This document shows positions 37,602 to 45,721 of a stretch of 64,000 nt of DNA, one piece after another. Position numbers and translations under genes: made by a program. The stretch spans positions 1,984,001 through 2,048,000 of the forward strand of contig NZ_CP038256.1 of NCBI RefSeq assembly GCF_004564075.1. The letters are read 5' to 3'. Position 1 is the first letter of the stretch, and the number at the start of each line of letters is the position of its first letter. The notes below the pieces were generated by a model. It worked only from the letters and a program-made list of their open reading frames with translations. It had not been told where the DNA came from and searched no databases. This stretch comes from Microbacterium sediminis. GTDB lineage: Bacteria; Actinomycetota; Actinomycetes; Actinomycetales; Microbacteriaceae.

Positions 37602-37790
37602 GCGCTGGGCGCCCCGCCGTGCTCGCAGGTCGTCATGCACGGACGGCACGTTGCCCTCGATGAAGCGTCTCTTCTTCTCGTGGCTCCACCCCTGGATGCG
37701 CTTCTCCCACGCGAAGGCCTCCTCGACGCGTTCGAAATGCTCGCAGAAACGGCATCTGCGCCGCTCCGTTCGGACACCGAGTGGTGGCAC
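37602..37790 (-). pseudogene. GIY-YIG nuclease remnant (C-terminal piece)
   Basis: The translated segment HFERVEEAFAWEKRIQGWS and the following KKRRFIEGN match the C-terminal helix region of small (about 90-residue) GIY-YIG nucleases of the YhbQ type, including the EKRIQGWS core. The whole N-terminal half with the GIY and YIG strands and the catalytic Arg is missing: upstream there is only a hairpin and the hpf gene in other frames. About 50 residues survive. It is therefore a decayed fragment. Its position between the hpf terminator and a small gene suggests the region has lost and gained DNA. Confidence 0.65.
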
Positions 37791-37798
37791 GCACGGGC

Positions 37799-37845
37799 GG
37801 AGCCCCGGGCCGGTGACCGGGTCGGTCAGCCGCGTCCGGGGCTCC
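37799..37845 (-). terminator. Terminator of hpf
   Basis: A 10-bp perfect GC stem (37799-37808 with 37836-37845) encloses a 27-nt loop and starts about 20 nt past the hpf stop. Confidence 0.6.
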
Positions 37846-37863
37846 GGGTCGGTGGACGTCAGA

Positions 37864-38523
37864 TCATGACGCGAGGCGCTCCTCCTGCGGCGGCGCCTGG
37901 GTGGTGAGCGAGATGACGCCGTAGTCCCAGCCGCGGCGGCGATAGACGACGCTCGGGTGATCGGTGCGGGCGTCGATGAACAGGAAGAAGTCGTGGCCGA
38001 CGAGCTCCATGCGATCGACGGCCTCCTCGACCGTCATCCACTCCGCCTCGAAGTTCTTCGTGCGGATCACGACGGGCGAGTACTCCTCCTCGGTCTCGCC
38101 CTCGACCACCGGGATCTCGCCCGTCGCGACGGCGTGCAGCACGTCGGCGGGCACGGGCTGGACATCGAGCCCCGCGAGCGATCCGGAGTTCTTCTCGAAG
38201 TGCGCGCCCTTCGGCCGCGCGCGGCCCGTGACCCTCTTGTCCTTGGCGCGTCGGACCTGCTCGACGAGCTTGTCGAGCGCCTGATCGAGGGCGACGAACT
38301 TGTCACCGTCGCGCGCCTCCGCGCGGGCCGTGGCCGTCTTGCCCGTGAGGGTGAGCTCGACCTTCTCCTCCTCGACCCGGCTGCGATGCACGTCGTGGGT
38401 GACCTTGACGTCGAGGGTCAGCGCCCTCGGGGCGATGTTCGCGATGCGCTCGGACTTCTCCTCGACCACCGTCCGGAAGCGATCACTGATGCTCACGCCG
38501 ACTCCCGAGATGTTGATGTCCAT
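37864..38523 (-). CDS. hpf: Ribosome hibernation promoting factor, long form
   Basis: The 219-residue protein has an N-terminal S30AE domain (residues 1-105, MDINISGVGVSISDRFR) that binds the decoding centre. A linker and a C-terminal dimerisation domain follow (about residues 160-215: VVIRTKNFEAEWMTVEEAVDRMELVGHDFFLFIDA). The C-terminal domain lets two ribosomes pair into inactive 100S particles in stationary phase. ATG 38523 has GGGAGG 5 nt upstream. In actinobacteria hpf lies next to comF and secA. Here comF is still adjacent upstream but secA has moved more than 5 kb away. Confidence 0.96.
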   Translation of the reverse strand: MDINISGVGVSISDRFRTVVEEKSERIANIAPRALTLDVKVTHDVHRSRVEEEKVELTLTGKTATARAEARDGDKFVALDQALDKLVEQVRRAKDKRVTGRARPKGAHFEKNSGSLAGLDVQPVPADVLHAVATGEIPVVEGETEEEYSPVVIRTKNFEAEWMTVEEAVDRMELVGHDFFLFIDARTDHPSVVYRRRGWDYGVISLTTQAPPQEERLAS

Positions 38524-38604
38524 CTGAGCCTCCCTCTCCGGCCGAGCCCCGCGGGGCACGGCCCCTGTCTGGTGCCCCCACGGTAGCCCCGGGCCGACGC
38601 GATG

Positions 38605-39279
38605 TCACCACCCAAAAACCGATGCGTCTCCGATGAATCCGCCGCGTTCCGGGCCCGCCGAGGCGAGGGCGGCCGCCCCGACGACGCGCGCCCCGGCCGA
38701 ACTGAGTGCTCGCGCCGCCTCGGTGAGTGTCGCGCCCGTGGTGACGACATCGTCGACGAGCACCACCGCCGGAGGCGCCGCGCCGCGCACGCGCATGGCG
38801 CCGGCGACGTTGTCGAGGCGCTGCGCCCGCCCCAGGGCGCGCTGATCCTCGACGCGGCGGGCCCAGGCGAGCGCGCGCACGGTCGGCACGCCGGCGCGAC
38901 GCGCCAGCAGCTCGGGCACGCGATACCCGCGCCGACGGAACGCCGCGCGCGAGGTGGGCACCGGCACGGCGACCACCGGCCCGCCCGGCGCCGCGGCCGC
39001 GAGCGCCGCGCGCATCGCCGGCGCCAGCGCGCGGGCGAGGTCCGTGCGCCCGCGCTCCTTGAGCGCGCCGATCGCCGCCGCCGCGACGTCCTCGTACGCC
39101 AGGCCCGCGTGCACCTCGAGCCCGCCGGGCAGCCGCCGGCGGGCGACCGCCGGAGCCAGCGCCGCCCGGCAGGCACCGCACAGCGCGAGGCCGGGATCGC
39201 CGCAGCCGGGGCAGACCACGGGCAGCAGCAGCGACAGGGCCCCGTCGAGGGCGGAGCGCACGGCGGAGGAGGCGGTCAC
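38605..39279 (-). CDS. comF: ComF family phosphoribosyltransferase-like protein
   Basis: The 224-residue protein has a zinc-binding N-terminus (CPGCGDPGLALCGAC) and a PRTase domain with the PRPP loop VVLVDDVVTTGATL. This is the ComF/GntX layout. Homologues take part in DNA uptake in competent bacteria, but in actinobacteria the role is unclear. GTG 39279 is the best start: CAGGCT lies 6 nt before it, a weaker version of the leaderless signal seen elsewhere. Only 101 bp separate it from the lpqB stop on the same strand, so cotranscription with mtrAB-lpqB is also possible. Confidence 0.9.
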   Translation of the reverse strand: MTASSAVRSALDGALSLLLPVVCPGCGDPGLALCGACRAALAPAVARRRLPGGLEVHAGLAYEDVAAAAIGALKERGRTDLARALAPAMRAALAAAAPGGPVVAVPVPTSRAAFRRRGYRVPELLARRAGVPTVRALAWARRVEDQRALGRAQRLDNVAGAMRVRGAAPPAVVLVDDVVTTGATLTEAARALSSAGARVVGAAALASAGPERGGFIGDASVFGW

Positions 39280-39380
39280 CCCGCCAGCCTGAACCCGCGT
39301 CGGCGCCGCGTCACGGGCTGTGGACGGCCCGGACCCCCGCCACGGCCTGTGAGCGACCGCCCCGCTGGACGAGCCGCGCG

Positions 39381-41123
39381 TCAGTCGGTCGGTGCCCCCA
39401 CGTCGGTGGCGAGCACCGCGATGCCGGGCTGCGCCTCCACCCACGCCGACACCCGGCGCGTGTAGAGCACGCCGTTCGCGTCGAGCAGCCGGATCGGCGA
39501 CCCCGACGTGCCCGTGGAGATCCCGGCCGAGGTCGCGGGGCCCGACATGCGGGTGCCCGGCCCACCGATGCGCTGGTCGATGATCTCCCGCTCCGCGCCG
39601 TCCTGGGCGACGATGCCGACGGAGGTGTCGTCGAGCCACTCCACGTCGATCCCGGGGCCGTCCAGCACCGTGAGGAGCGAGGCGTCGCCGAGCGCCGTCG
39701 GCACGCCCTCGCCGTCGCGGACGATCGGCGCGATGAGGGCGAGCGGGGTGCCGCCCGCGGCGGTGACGAGCATCGCCATGCGCGTGCCGTCGCGCGAGAC
39801 GGCGATCGACTGCACCGTCGCGCTGGTGACGGTCTCGGTGCGCGGGAAGTCGGCCTCCAGCACCACCGTGCCGTCCGAGGCGTACACCCGCAGTTCGTCG
39901 GGGGCGCTCGCGGGCACCGCCCACGCATAGCCGTCGGGGTCGAGCGCGGGCTCGATCACTCCCTGGCGCTCGTCGAGCACGTGCACCGAGCCGTCCGCGA
40001 TCACGCTGCGCACGATGCCGTCGGCACCGTGCACGAGCGCCCACGACCGGTCGACCGACACGGCGATCGATCGGGGCGCGGGGCTGCCGTCGAAGGCGCC
40101 CACGAACCCCTCGACGGCGTCCGAGAGCCCGTCGATCCGCTCGATCTCGCCGCCCTCGAGGAATCCGAAGGCGCCGTCGAGCTCCTCGCCGCCCAGCACG
40201 AGCGCGCGCGCGTCGGGGCGGGTGGGCTGCGGATCGAACTCCTCGGCGGACAGCTCGGCGGTGCCCACGCGGATGCGCACGGTCTGTGCCCCCAGCCCCG
40301 CGAGCGTCGCGGTCAGCTGCGTGCGCATGTGCGAGATCCGCTCCGCGTCGACGTCGCCCAGCCGCGGCCCCTCGAGCGCGACGTCGGCCATGCCGTCGTC
40401 GTCGATGAGCGCGCCGCCCTCGGCGAGCGAGGTGCCCTCCGGGAACGCCGTGCGCGCCGCGCCCTGCAGCCGCGCGCCGGGGCCGAACAGCAGCTCCGAG
40501 GCGAGCTTCGAGGGCCGCATCGACGCCTCGGGGTACCAGCGCACGTCGGGCACGAGGTAGCGCCCCGTGGCGTCGTAGTAGTACAGCGCGTAGTCGCTGT
40601 AGACGTTCGGGAAGTAGTCGCGGTCGAGCACGATGCCCTCGGGCGCCTCGGCGATGCGCCATTCGCCGTCGGAGCGCTGCTCGAGCCGGTACTCCTGCAC
40701 CTGCGTCGGCGTGAGCGACGTCACATAGCTGCCGCGCGCGTCGACTGTGGCGACGGCCTGCGTGCGCAGGCTCACGACGTTCTCGGACTCCAGGCGGTCC
40801 GCGTCGTACACCCGGGCGCTGGGGACATCGATCACCACGGCCGTGCCGGGCGACCAGTCGTCGGCGAAGTCGGCCGTGAGGAACTCGCGCGCCGTGGCCC
40901 AGTCGCCGGCCGGGCTCGTGGCGGCCTCGACGAAGCCCTGCACGATCTGCTCCGGGGTCGCCTCGGGCGCCGGGCCCTCGGGGTAGTACAGGAAGTCGTC
41001 CTCGGGCACCTCGTCGGCCGCGAGGCCCGGGTTCACCGGCCCGCTCGTGGGCAGGCCGGCGCACGCGGTCAGCAGCAGCGCGGCCGTCACCAGCCCGGCG
41101 GCGGCGCGGATCATCCGGCGCAT
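39381..41123 (-). CDS. lpqB: Lipoprotein LpqB, MtrB accessory
   Basis: The 580-residue lipoprotein has signal and lipobox LLLTAC with acceptor Cys21. A GerMN domain (about residues 190-310) and a C-terminal LpqB beta-propeller (about 320-580) follow. LpqB binds the extracytoplasmic part of MtrB and tunes MtrA phosphorylation in mycobacteria. Its ATG overlaps the mtrB stop by one base (TGATG), so the three genes are translated together. Gene order mtrA-mtrB-lpqB is the universal actinobacterial one. No unusual residues seen. Confidence 0.96.
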   Translation of the reverse strand: MRRMIRAAAGLVTAALLLTACAGLPTSGPVNPGLAADEVPEDDFLYYPEGPAPEATPEQIVQGFVEAATSPAGDWATAREFLTADFADDWSPGTAVVIDVPSARVYDADRLESENVVSLRTQAVATVDARGSYVTSLTPTQVQEYRLEQRSDGEWRIAEAPEGIVLDRDYFPNVYSDYALYYYDATGRYLVPDVRWYPEASMRPSKLASELLFGPGARLQGAARTAFPEGTSLAEGGALIDDDGMADVALEGPRLGDVDAERISHMRTQLTATLAGLGAQTVRIRVGTAELSAEEFDPQPTRPDARALVLGGEELDGAFGFLEGGEIERIDGLSDAVEGFVGAFDGSPAPRSIAVSVDRSWALVHGADGIVRSVIADGSVHVLDERQGVIEPALDPDGYAWAVPASAPDELRVYASDGTVVLEADFPRTETVTSATVQSIAVSRDGTRMAMLVTAAGGTPLALIAPIVRDGEGVPTALGDASLLTVLDGPGIDVEWLDDTSVGIVAQDGAEREIIDQRIGGPGTRMSGPATSAGISTGTSGSPIRLLDANGVLYTRRVSAWVEAQPGIAVLATDVGAPTD

Positions 41124-42811
41124 CACGACTCCTCCCCCGCGACATCGGGCACGACCTCGTCGTCGCGCGGCTCCAGCGGCACGGGCGAGGACAGCAGCTC
41201 CACGCCCGGGGTGCGCGGCAGGGTCAGCACGAAGTTCGTGCCCCGGCCCAGCGCCGACCACACCTCGAGCGCGCCGCCGTGCAGCTTGGCATCTCCCAGG
41301 GCGATCGACAGGCCCAGGCCCGTGCCGCCGATCGTGCGCTGGCGCGAGGGGTCGGCGCGCCAGAAGCGGTCGAACACGCGCTGGCTGTCGTCGGGCGACA
41401 TGCCCATGCCGTAGTCGCGCACGCCCACGGCCACGGCGTCCTCGTCGCTGTCGACGGTGATGACGATGGGCCGCCCCTCGCCGTGCTCGATCGCGTTGCC
41501 GATGAGGTTGCGCAGGATCCGGCGGATGCGGCGCGGGTCCATGTCGACGGGCGTGAAGCCGCCGGGGGTAACGACGCGCAGCTCGGTGCCGTGCTGCTCG
41601 GCCAGCGGACGCATCGACTCGACGACCTCCTCGGTCAGCTGCGCGAGCGAGCGGGCCTCGGTCGCCAGCTGCGCCGATCCGGCGTCGTAGCGGCTGATCT
41701 CGAGCAGGTCGGTGAGCAGCTCCTCGAAGCGCACCACCTGCGTGTGCATGAGCTCGGCCGAGCGCGACTCGAGCGGCCCGAACTCGGAGCGGGCGTCGTT
41801 GAGCACGTCGGCGGCGAGCCGGATGGTCGTCAGCGGCGTGCGCAGCTCGTGCGACACGTCCGACACGAAGCGCTGCTGCACGAGCGAGAGCTCGGCCAGC
41901 TCGGCGATCTGACGCTCGATGCTGTCGGCCATCTGATTGAACGAGCTGCCCAGCACGGCCAGCTCGTCGTCGCCGCGCACCTCGATGCGGGCCTTCATGT
42001 CGCCGGCCGCGAGGCGCTGCGTCGTCTCGGCGACCTCGACGATCGGCTCCGTCACCGAGCGCAGCACGAGCCACGTGACGAGCCCCATGATGAGCACGAG
42101 CACGATGCCGGCGATCCACAGGGTGCGCTGCACGAACGTGAGCGTCTGGGCCGACTCGCTGAGGTCGTAGCCGAAGTACACGCCGTAGCCGCCCACGCCC
42201 GGCAGCACCAGCTGCTGGCCCACGACGAGCCCCGGCACGGCGTCTCCGTTCGCGTCGCGCAGCTCCACCGACTGCCACCACTGCCCCGCCGCGGAGCTGT
42301 TCACCCGCTCGCGCAGGCCGTTCGAGATGAGCTCGGGCGGCAGGTCGCGGGCGGCCTGGTTCTGCGGCGCGATCTGCGAGGGGGTGTTGTCGACGCGGAA
42401 CCACGCGATCGTGGAGGTGCCCGACTGCTCGATCATCGTCTGCTTCGCGCGCGACATCAGGCCCTGCAGCGCCGAGCGCTCCAGGTCGACCTGCTCCGCG
42501 TCGAGCTCGGACTGGGCCGCCGTGATCGCGCGGCTGGCGTCCTCGAGCGCCTCCTTGCTGCGCGACTCGAACAGATCGGTCTGGATCTGCGCCGCCATCC
42601 AGACGCACGCGATCGTGATCGCCACGACGGTCGCCGCGACGGCCACCGTGGTCGTGCGGAACTGCAGCGACCCGCGCCAGAGCCGCCGGATCGTGGCGCC
42701 CCACACGCGCGGCCGGCGCACGCTCGCGACGACGGTCGACGCGGTCTCGACGATCCGCGTCGCACCGGTCTCGGCGGCGCCGACGGGGGCGGAGGGCGGG
42801 TTCACGGGCAT
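41123..42811 (-). CDS. mtrB: Sensor histidine kinase MtrB
   Basis: The 562-residue kinase has a cytoplasmic N-terminal lead (about 50 residues), a first membrane helix near residues 55-75, an extracytoplasmic sensor of ~150 residues, and a second helix near 225-248 (IVLVLIMGLVTWLVL). HAMP, the HisKA H-box (SHELRTPL, His321) and a HATPase_c domain follow: RNLIGNAIEHGEG N box, YGMGMSPDD G1 and GGTGLGLSIA G2. With MtrA it controls cell-wall turnover and division genes. Seventeen bases separate it from mtrA, and it overlaps lpqB. Confidence 0.97.
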   Translation of the reverse strand: MPVNPPSAPVGAAETGATRIVETASTVVASVRRPRVWGATIRRLWRGSLQFRTTTVAVAATVVAITIACVWMAAQIQTDLFESRSKEALEDASRAITAAQSELDAEQVDLERSALQGLMSRAKQTMIEQSGTSTIAWFRVDNTPSQIAPQNQAARDLPPELISNGLRERVNSSAAGQWWQSVELRDANGDAVPGLVVGQQLVLPGVGGYGVYFGYDLSESAQTLTFVQRTLWIAGIVLVLIMGLVTWLVLRSVTEPIVEVAETTQRLAAGDMKARIEVRGDDELAVLGSSFNQMADSIERQIAELAELSLVQQRFVSDVSHELRTPLTTIRLAADVLNDARSEFGPLESRSAELMHTQVVRFEELLTDLLEISRYDAGSAQLATEARSLAQLTEEVVESMRPLAEQHGTELRVVTPGGFTPVDMDPRRIRRILRNLIGNAIEHGEGRPIVITVDSDEDAVAVGVRDYGMGMSPDDSQRVFDRFWRADPSRQRTIGGTGLGLSIALGDAKLHGGALEVWSALGRGTNFVLTLPRTPGVELLSSPVPLEPRDDEVVPDVAGEES

Positions 42812-42827
42812 GTGCGCGCCCGCCCGA

Positions 42828-43508
42828 TCAGGTGACGGCGCCGGCGCGGTATCCGACGCCGCGCACCGTCATGACGATCTTCGGGTCGTCCGGATCGATC
42901 TCGACCTTCGACCGCAGGCGCTGCACGTGCACGTTCACCAGGCGCGTGTCGGCCTTGTAGTGGTAGCCCCACACCTGCTCGAGCAGCATCTCGCGCGAGA
43001 ACACCTGGTTCGGCTTGGTGGCCAGCGCCACGAGCAGCTCGAACTCGAGCGGCGTGAGGGGGATGAGCGTGTCGCCGCGGCGCACCTCGTGCGCGGCGAC
43101 GTCGATCACCAGGTCGCCGACGCGCAGGTTCTCGGTGGTCGGCTCGGCCGTCGGGCGGAGGCGGGTGCGGATGCGCGCGACGAGCTCCTTCGGGTTGAAC
43201 GGCTTGACGATGTAGTCGTCGGCGCCGGCCTCGAGTCCCGACACCACGTCGGCCGTGTCGCTGCGGGCGGTGAGCATGATGATGGGGACGCCCGACTCGC
43301 GGCGGATCTCGGTGCAGATCTCGATCCCGTCCTTGCCCGGCAGCATGAGGTCCAGCAGCACCAGATCGGGTCGCTCGTCGCGCCACGCGTCCACGGCCTG
43401 CGTGCCGTCGGCGCAGAAGGCGATGTCGAAGCCCTCGGTCCGCAGGACGATGCCGATCATCTCGGCGAGGGCGGTGTCGTCGTCGACCACGAGAATTCGG
43501 GCTGTCAC
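42828..43508 (-). CDS. mtrA: Response regulator MtrA
   Basis: The 226-residue OmpR-type regulator has the receiver domain (VTARILVVDDD; phospho-acceptor Asp53 in LLDLMLPG; KPFNPKEL) and a C-terminal winged helix ending in VMTVRGVGYRAG. The length matches MtrA exactly. The GTG start is fixed by TACGCT 6 nt upstream, so the transcript is probably leaderless. A 10-bp direct repeat overlaps the promoter and may be an operator. It heads mtrA-mtrB-lpqB. The response regulator is essential in mycobacteria and acts in cell-wall and division control. Confidence 0.97.
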   Translation of the reverse strand: MTARILVVDDDTALAEMIGIVLRTEGFDIAFCADGTQAVDAWRDERPDLVLLDLMLPGKDGIEICTEIRRESGVPIIMLTARSDTADVVSGLEAGADDYIVKPFNPKELVARIRTRLRPTAEPTTENLRVGDLVIDVAAHEVRRGDTLIPLTPLEFELLVALATKPNQVFSREMLLEQVWGYHYKADTRLVNVHVQRLRSKVEIDPDDPKIVMTVRGVGYRAGAVT

Positions 43509-43514
43509 CCGGCC

Positions 43515-43520
43515 AGCGTA
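43515..43520 (-). promoter_or_regulatory. -10 element of mtrA (leaderless)
   Basis: TACGCT is followed by 6 nt and GTG 43508. Confidence 0.55.
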
Positions 43521-43546
43521 TCCGACGGCCCCCCGCATCCGACGGC
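43520..43546. promoter_or_regulatory. 10-bp direct repeat at the mtrA promoter
   Basis: atccgacggc occurs at 43520-43529 and 43537-43546, offset 17 bp, overlapping the end of the -10 element. It could be a regulator site for mtrA or for the divergent operon. Confidence 0.35.
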
Positions 43547-43592
43547 ATTGTGAAACGATGGGCATGCAATCGAGGTGTGACGGGGAGGCGCC

Positions 43593-45059
43593 GTGAGCGG
43601 CACGACATCGTGGACGCCGGCGCCGCGCGGCGGACTCATCCCGCTGCAGCCGCTCGGCTTCAGCACGATCCTGGGCAAGTCCTTCGCCGCGCTGCGGGGC
43701 AACCCGAAGGTGCTGCTCGGCTTCGCGATGCTCGTGCAGATCGTCTCGTCGGTCGTGGCGATCGTCGTGATCGGACTCGTCACGTACGCCACGTTCTCGC
43801 GCATCGACACCGCGGCTCCCGAGGACGTCTCCGCCATCGCCGCCGGGTCGACGCTCATCACGGGGGCCGTGTCGATCCTCGTGACCCTCGCGATGGGCTT
43901 CCTCAGCGTGGCCGTGCAGGCCGTCGTGATCGGCGAGGTGTCGTTCGCCGCCCTCGGCGAGCGCGCGACGCTGGGCGCGATCTGGGCGCGCGTGAAGCCG
44001 TCGTTCTGGCGGCTCGTGGGGTACTTCGCCCTCACCCTGCTGGCGGTCCTGCTGGCCAACGGTCTGGCGATCGCGCTGATCGTCGGGCTGGCCGCGGCGG
44101 GCGGCGGGGCCGGGGCGCTCACGGGCGTGGGCGTGCTCTTCATCATCTCGCCGGGGCTCATCGCGCTCGCCGTGTTCGTCGCCGTCAAGCTCACGGTGGT
44201 ACCGTCGGCGATCGTGCTCGAGCGCGTGGGCGTGTTCCGCGGCATCGCCCGCTCGTGGGCGCTCACCCGCGGCCGGTTCTGGCCGACGTTCGGCGTGGTC
44301 GTGCTCATCTCGCTCATCATGGGCATCGCCTCCTCGATCGTCACGACGCCCCTGTCGATCCTGGGCGGCCTGCTGGGCACGCTCATCGCGCCCACCGGCG
44401 GCGAGGAGGCGATCATCGTCTCGACGGCGGTGGGGACCTTCGCGGGCGCGGCGCTCGTCTTCCTCATCGCGTCGATCAGCCTCGTGGTGCAGGCCACCTC
44501 GGCCTCGCTCATCTACCTCGACCTGCGCATGCGCAAGGAGGGCATCGACCTGCGCATGCAGCGCTACATCGAGCGGCGCGACGCGGGCGACTCCGTGCTG
44601 GACGACCCCTACGCCTACGACCCGAACGCGGTCGCGCCGTGGCGGCCGCCGACGACCGCGCCCGCCGGCCCGGCCCCGGGCTACCCCGGCGCGGCACCGT
44701 ACGGGCAGCAGCCGTACGGGCAGGCCCCGGCGTACGGGCAGCAGCCGTACGGACAGCAACCGGGGTACGGACAGCAGCCGTACGGGCAGCAGCCCGTGTA
44801 CGGACAGCCGCCGGTCCCCGCCGGCCCGGTTCCGCCCTACGCCCAGCCGTACGCCCCGCCGGCGCCGCAGCCTGCCCAGCCGTACGCCCCGCCCGCGCCG
44901 CAGCCGCCGGTGCCGTACGGGCAGCCGCAGCCGGCCGCCGCTCCGCCGTACGGGCAGCAGCCCCCGGCTCCCCCGGCCCCACCGCTGGCGCCGTTCGTGC
45001 TGCCGCCGCTCGACGGCGACCCCCAGCGCGGCACCTCGAGGGGTGACGCCTCGTCGTGA
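43593..45059 (+). CDS. GPDPase-membrane-domain protein with YGQ-repeat tail
   Basis: The 488-residue protein has ~330 residues with about six hydrophobic segments, similar to the membrane domain of glycerophosphoryl diester phosphodiesterases (GPDPase_memb), but no catalytic GDPD domain. It is followed by a ~140-residue disordered tail rich in Pro, Tyr, Gln and Gly, with three and a half alternating YGQQP/YGQ units and two QPYAPPAPQP units. GTG 43593 has GGGGAGG 5 nt upstream. Its stop overlaps the next start (TGATG). It opens the DUF4129-DUF4350-MoxR-DUF58 operon. The role is unknown; it is probably a membrane scaffold of that system. Confidence 0.88.
   Translation: MSGTTSWTPAPRGGLIPLQPLGFSTILGKSFAALRGNPKVLLGFAMLVQIVSSVVAIVVIGLVTYATFSRIDTAAPEDVSAIAAGSTLITGAVSILVTLAMGFLSVAVQAVVIGEVSFAALGERATLGAIWARVKPSFWRLVGYFALTLLAVLLANGLAIALIVGLAAAGGGAGALTGVGVLFIISPGLIALAVFVAVKLTVVPSAIVLERVGVFRGIARSWALTRGRFWPTFGVVVLISLIMGIASSIVTTPLSILGGLLGTLIAPTGGEEAIIVSTAVGTFAGAALVFLIASISLVVQATSASLIYLDLRMRKEGIDLRMQRYIERRDAGDSVLDDPYAYDPNAVAPWRPPTTAPAGPAPGYPGAAPYGQQPYGQAPAYGQQPYGQQPGYGQQPYGQQPVYGQPPVPAGPVPPYAQPYAPPAPQPAQPYAPPAPQPPVPYGQPQPAAAPPYGQQPPAPPAPPLAPFVLPPLDGDPQRGTSRGDASS
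44700..44813 (+). repeat. 33-bp coding tandem repeat (YGQ tail)
   Basis: Alternating 15- and 18-bp units starting TACGGRCAG make three and a half 33-bp repeats that encode the YGQQP/YGQ tail. Confidence 0.9.
44844..44909 (+). repeat. 33-bp coding direct repeat
   Basis: Two adjacent near-identical 33-bp units (starting at 44844 and 44877) encode QPYAPPAPQP twice. Confidence 0.85.
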
Positions 45060-45721
45060 TGCCGTTCGAGATCCCGGTGACGCCCGGGCCCGACGAGGCC
45101 CGCGAGTGGGCGGAGCGCGAGCTGGCCGATCCGGTCTACGACGCCGCGCAGCCGACGTTCATCGATCGCATCGCCCAGGCCATCGGGGATTTCCTCACGC
45201 AGCTGCTCAGCGGCCCCGTCGGCGGCGGCTGGAGTCCCCTGCTCGGGCTCATCGTGCTGCTCGTCATCGCGGGGCTCGTCGTGGGCGGCCTGCTCATCTG
45301 GGGCCGCCCGCGGCTCGCGCATCGTGTGAGCGACGGGTCGTCGGCGCTGTTCGGCGACGACGAGACGCGCACGGCCGCGCAGCTGCGGGCCTCGGCCGCC
45401 GCCCACGCCGAGGCGGGGCGCTGGGACCAGGCCGTCGCGGAGCGGTACCGCGCCCTCGCACGCGGCCTCGAGGAGCGCGACGTGCTCGACGCCCTTCCCG
45501 GCACGACCGCCCGCGCCCTCGCGACGCGCGCCGCCGAGTACTTCCCCGGCCAGGCCGCGGGCCTGCAGGCGGGCGCCGCCGCCTTCGACGACGTGCGCTA
45601 CCTGCGCCGCCGCGGCACCGCCGAGATGTACGCGGCCGTGGCGGCGACCGACGACGAGATCGCCCGCACCCGCCCGTCCCACCTGCCCGACGCCCTGGCC
45701 CCCGAGGGGGTGGGCGCGTGA
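45059..45721 (+). CDS. DUF4129 domain-containing membrane protein
   Basis: This 220-residue protein has one central membrane helix (about residues 62-86, LLGLIVLLVIAGLVVGGLLIWG) between a short N-terminal domain and a C-terminal DUF4129 domain (RWDQAVAERYRALARGLEERDVL). DUF4129 is found next to MoxR/DUF58 genes and in transglutaminase-like proteins. ATG 45059 overlaps the preceding stop (TGATG); GTG 45056 is an alternative. The next gene starts with a GTGA overlap. No enzymatic role is evident. Confidence 0.9.
   Translation: MPFEIPVTPGPDEAREWAERELADPVYDAAQPTFIDRIAQAIGDFLTQLLSGPVGGGWSPLLGLIVLLVIAGLVVGGLLIWGRPRLAHRVSDGSSALFGDDETRTAAQLRASAAAHAEAGRWDQAVAERYRALARGLEERDVLDALPGTTARALATRAAEYFPGQAAGLQAGAAAFDDVRYLRRRGTAEMYAAVAATDDEIARTRPSHLPDALAPEGVGA

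Noticed and set aside
37362..37790. Single intact 142-codon gene
   Set aside because: Its first half matches only the C-terminal part of GIY-YIG nucleases; it is better read as a fossil followed by a small gene with its own start.
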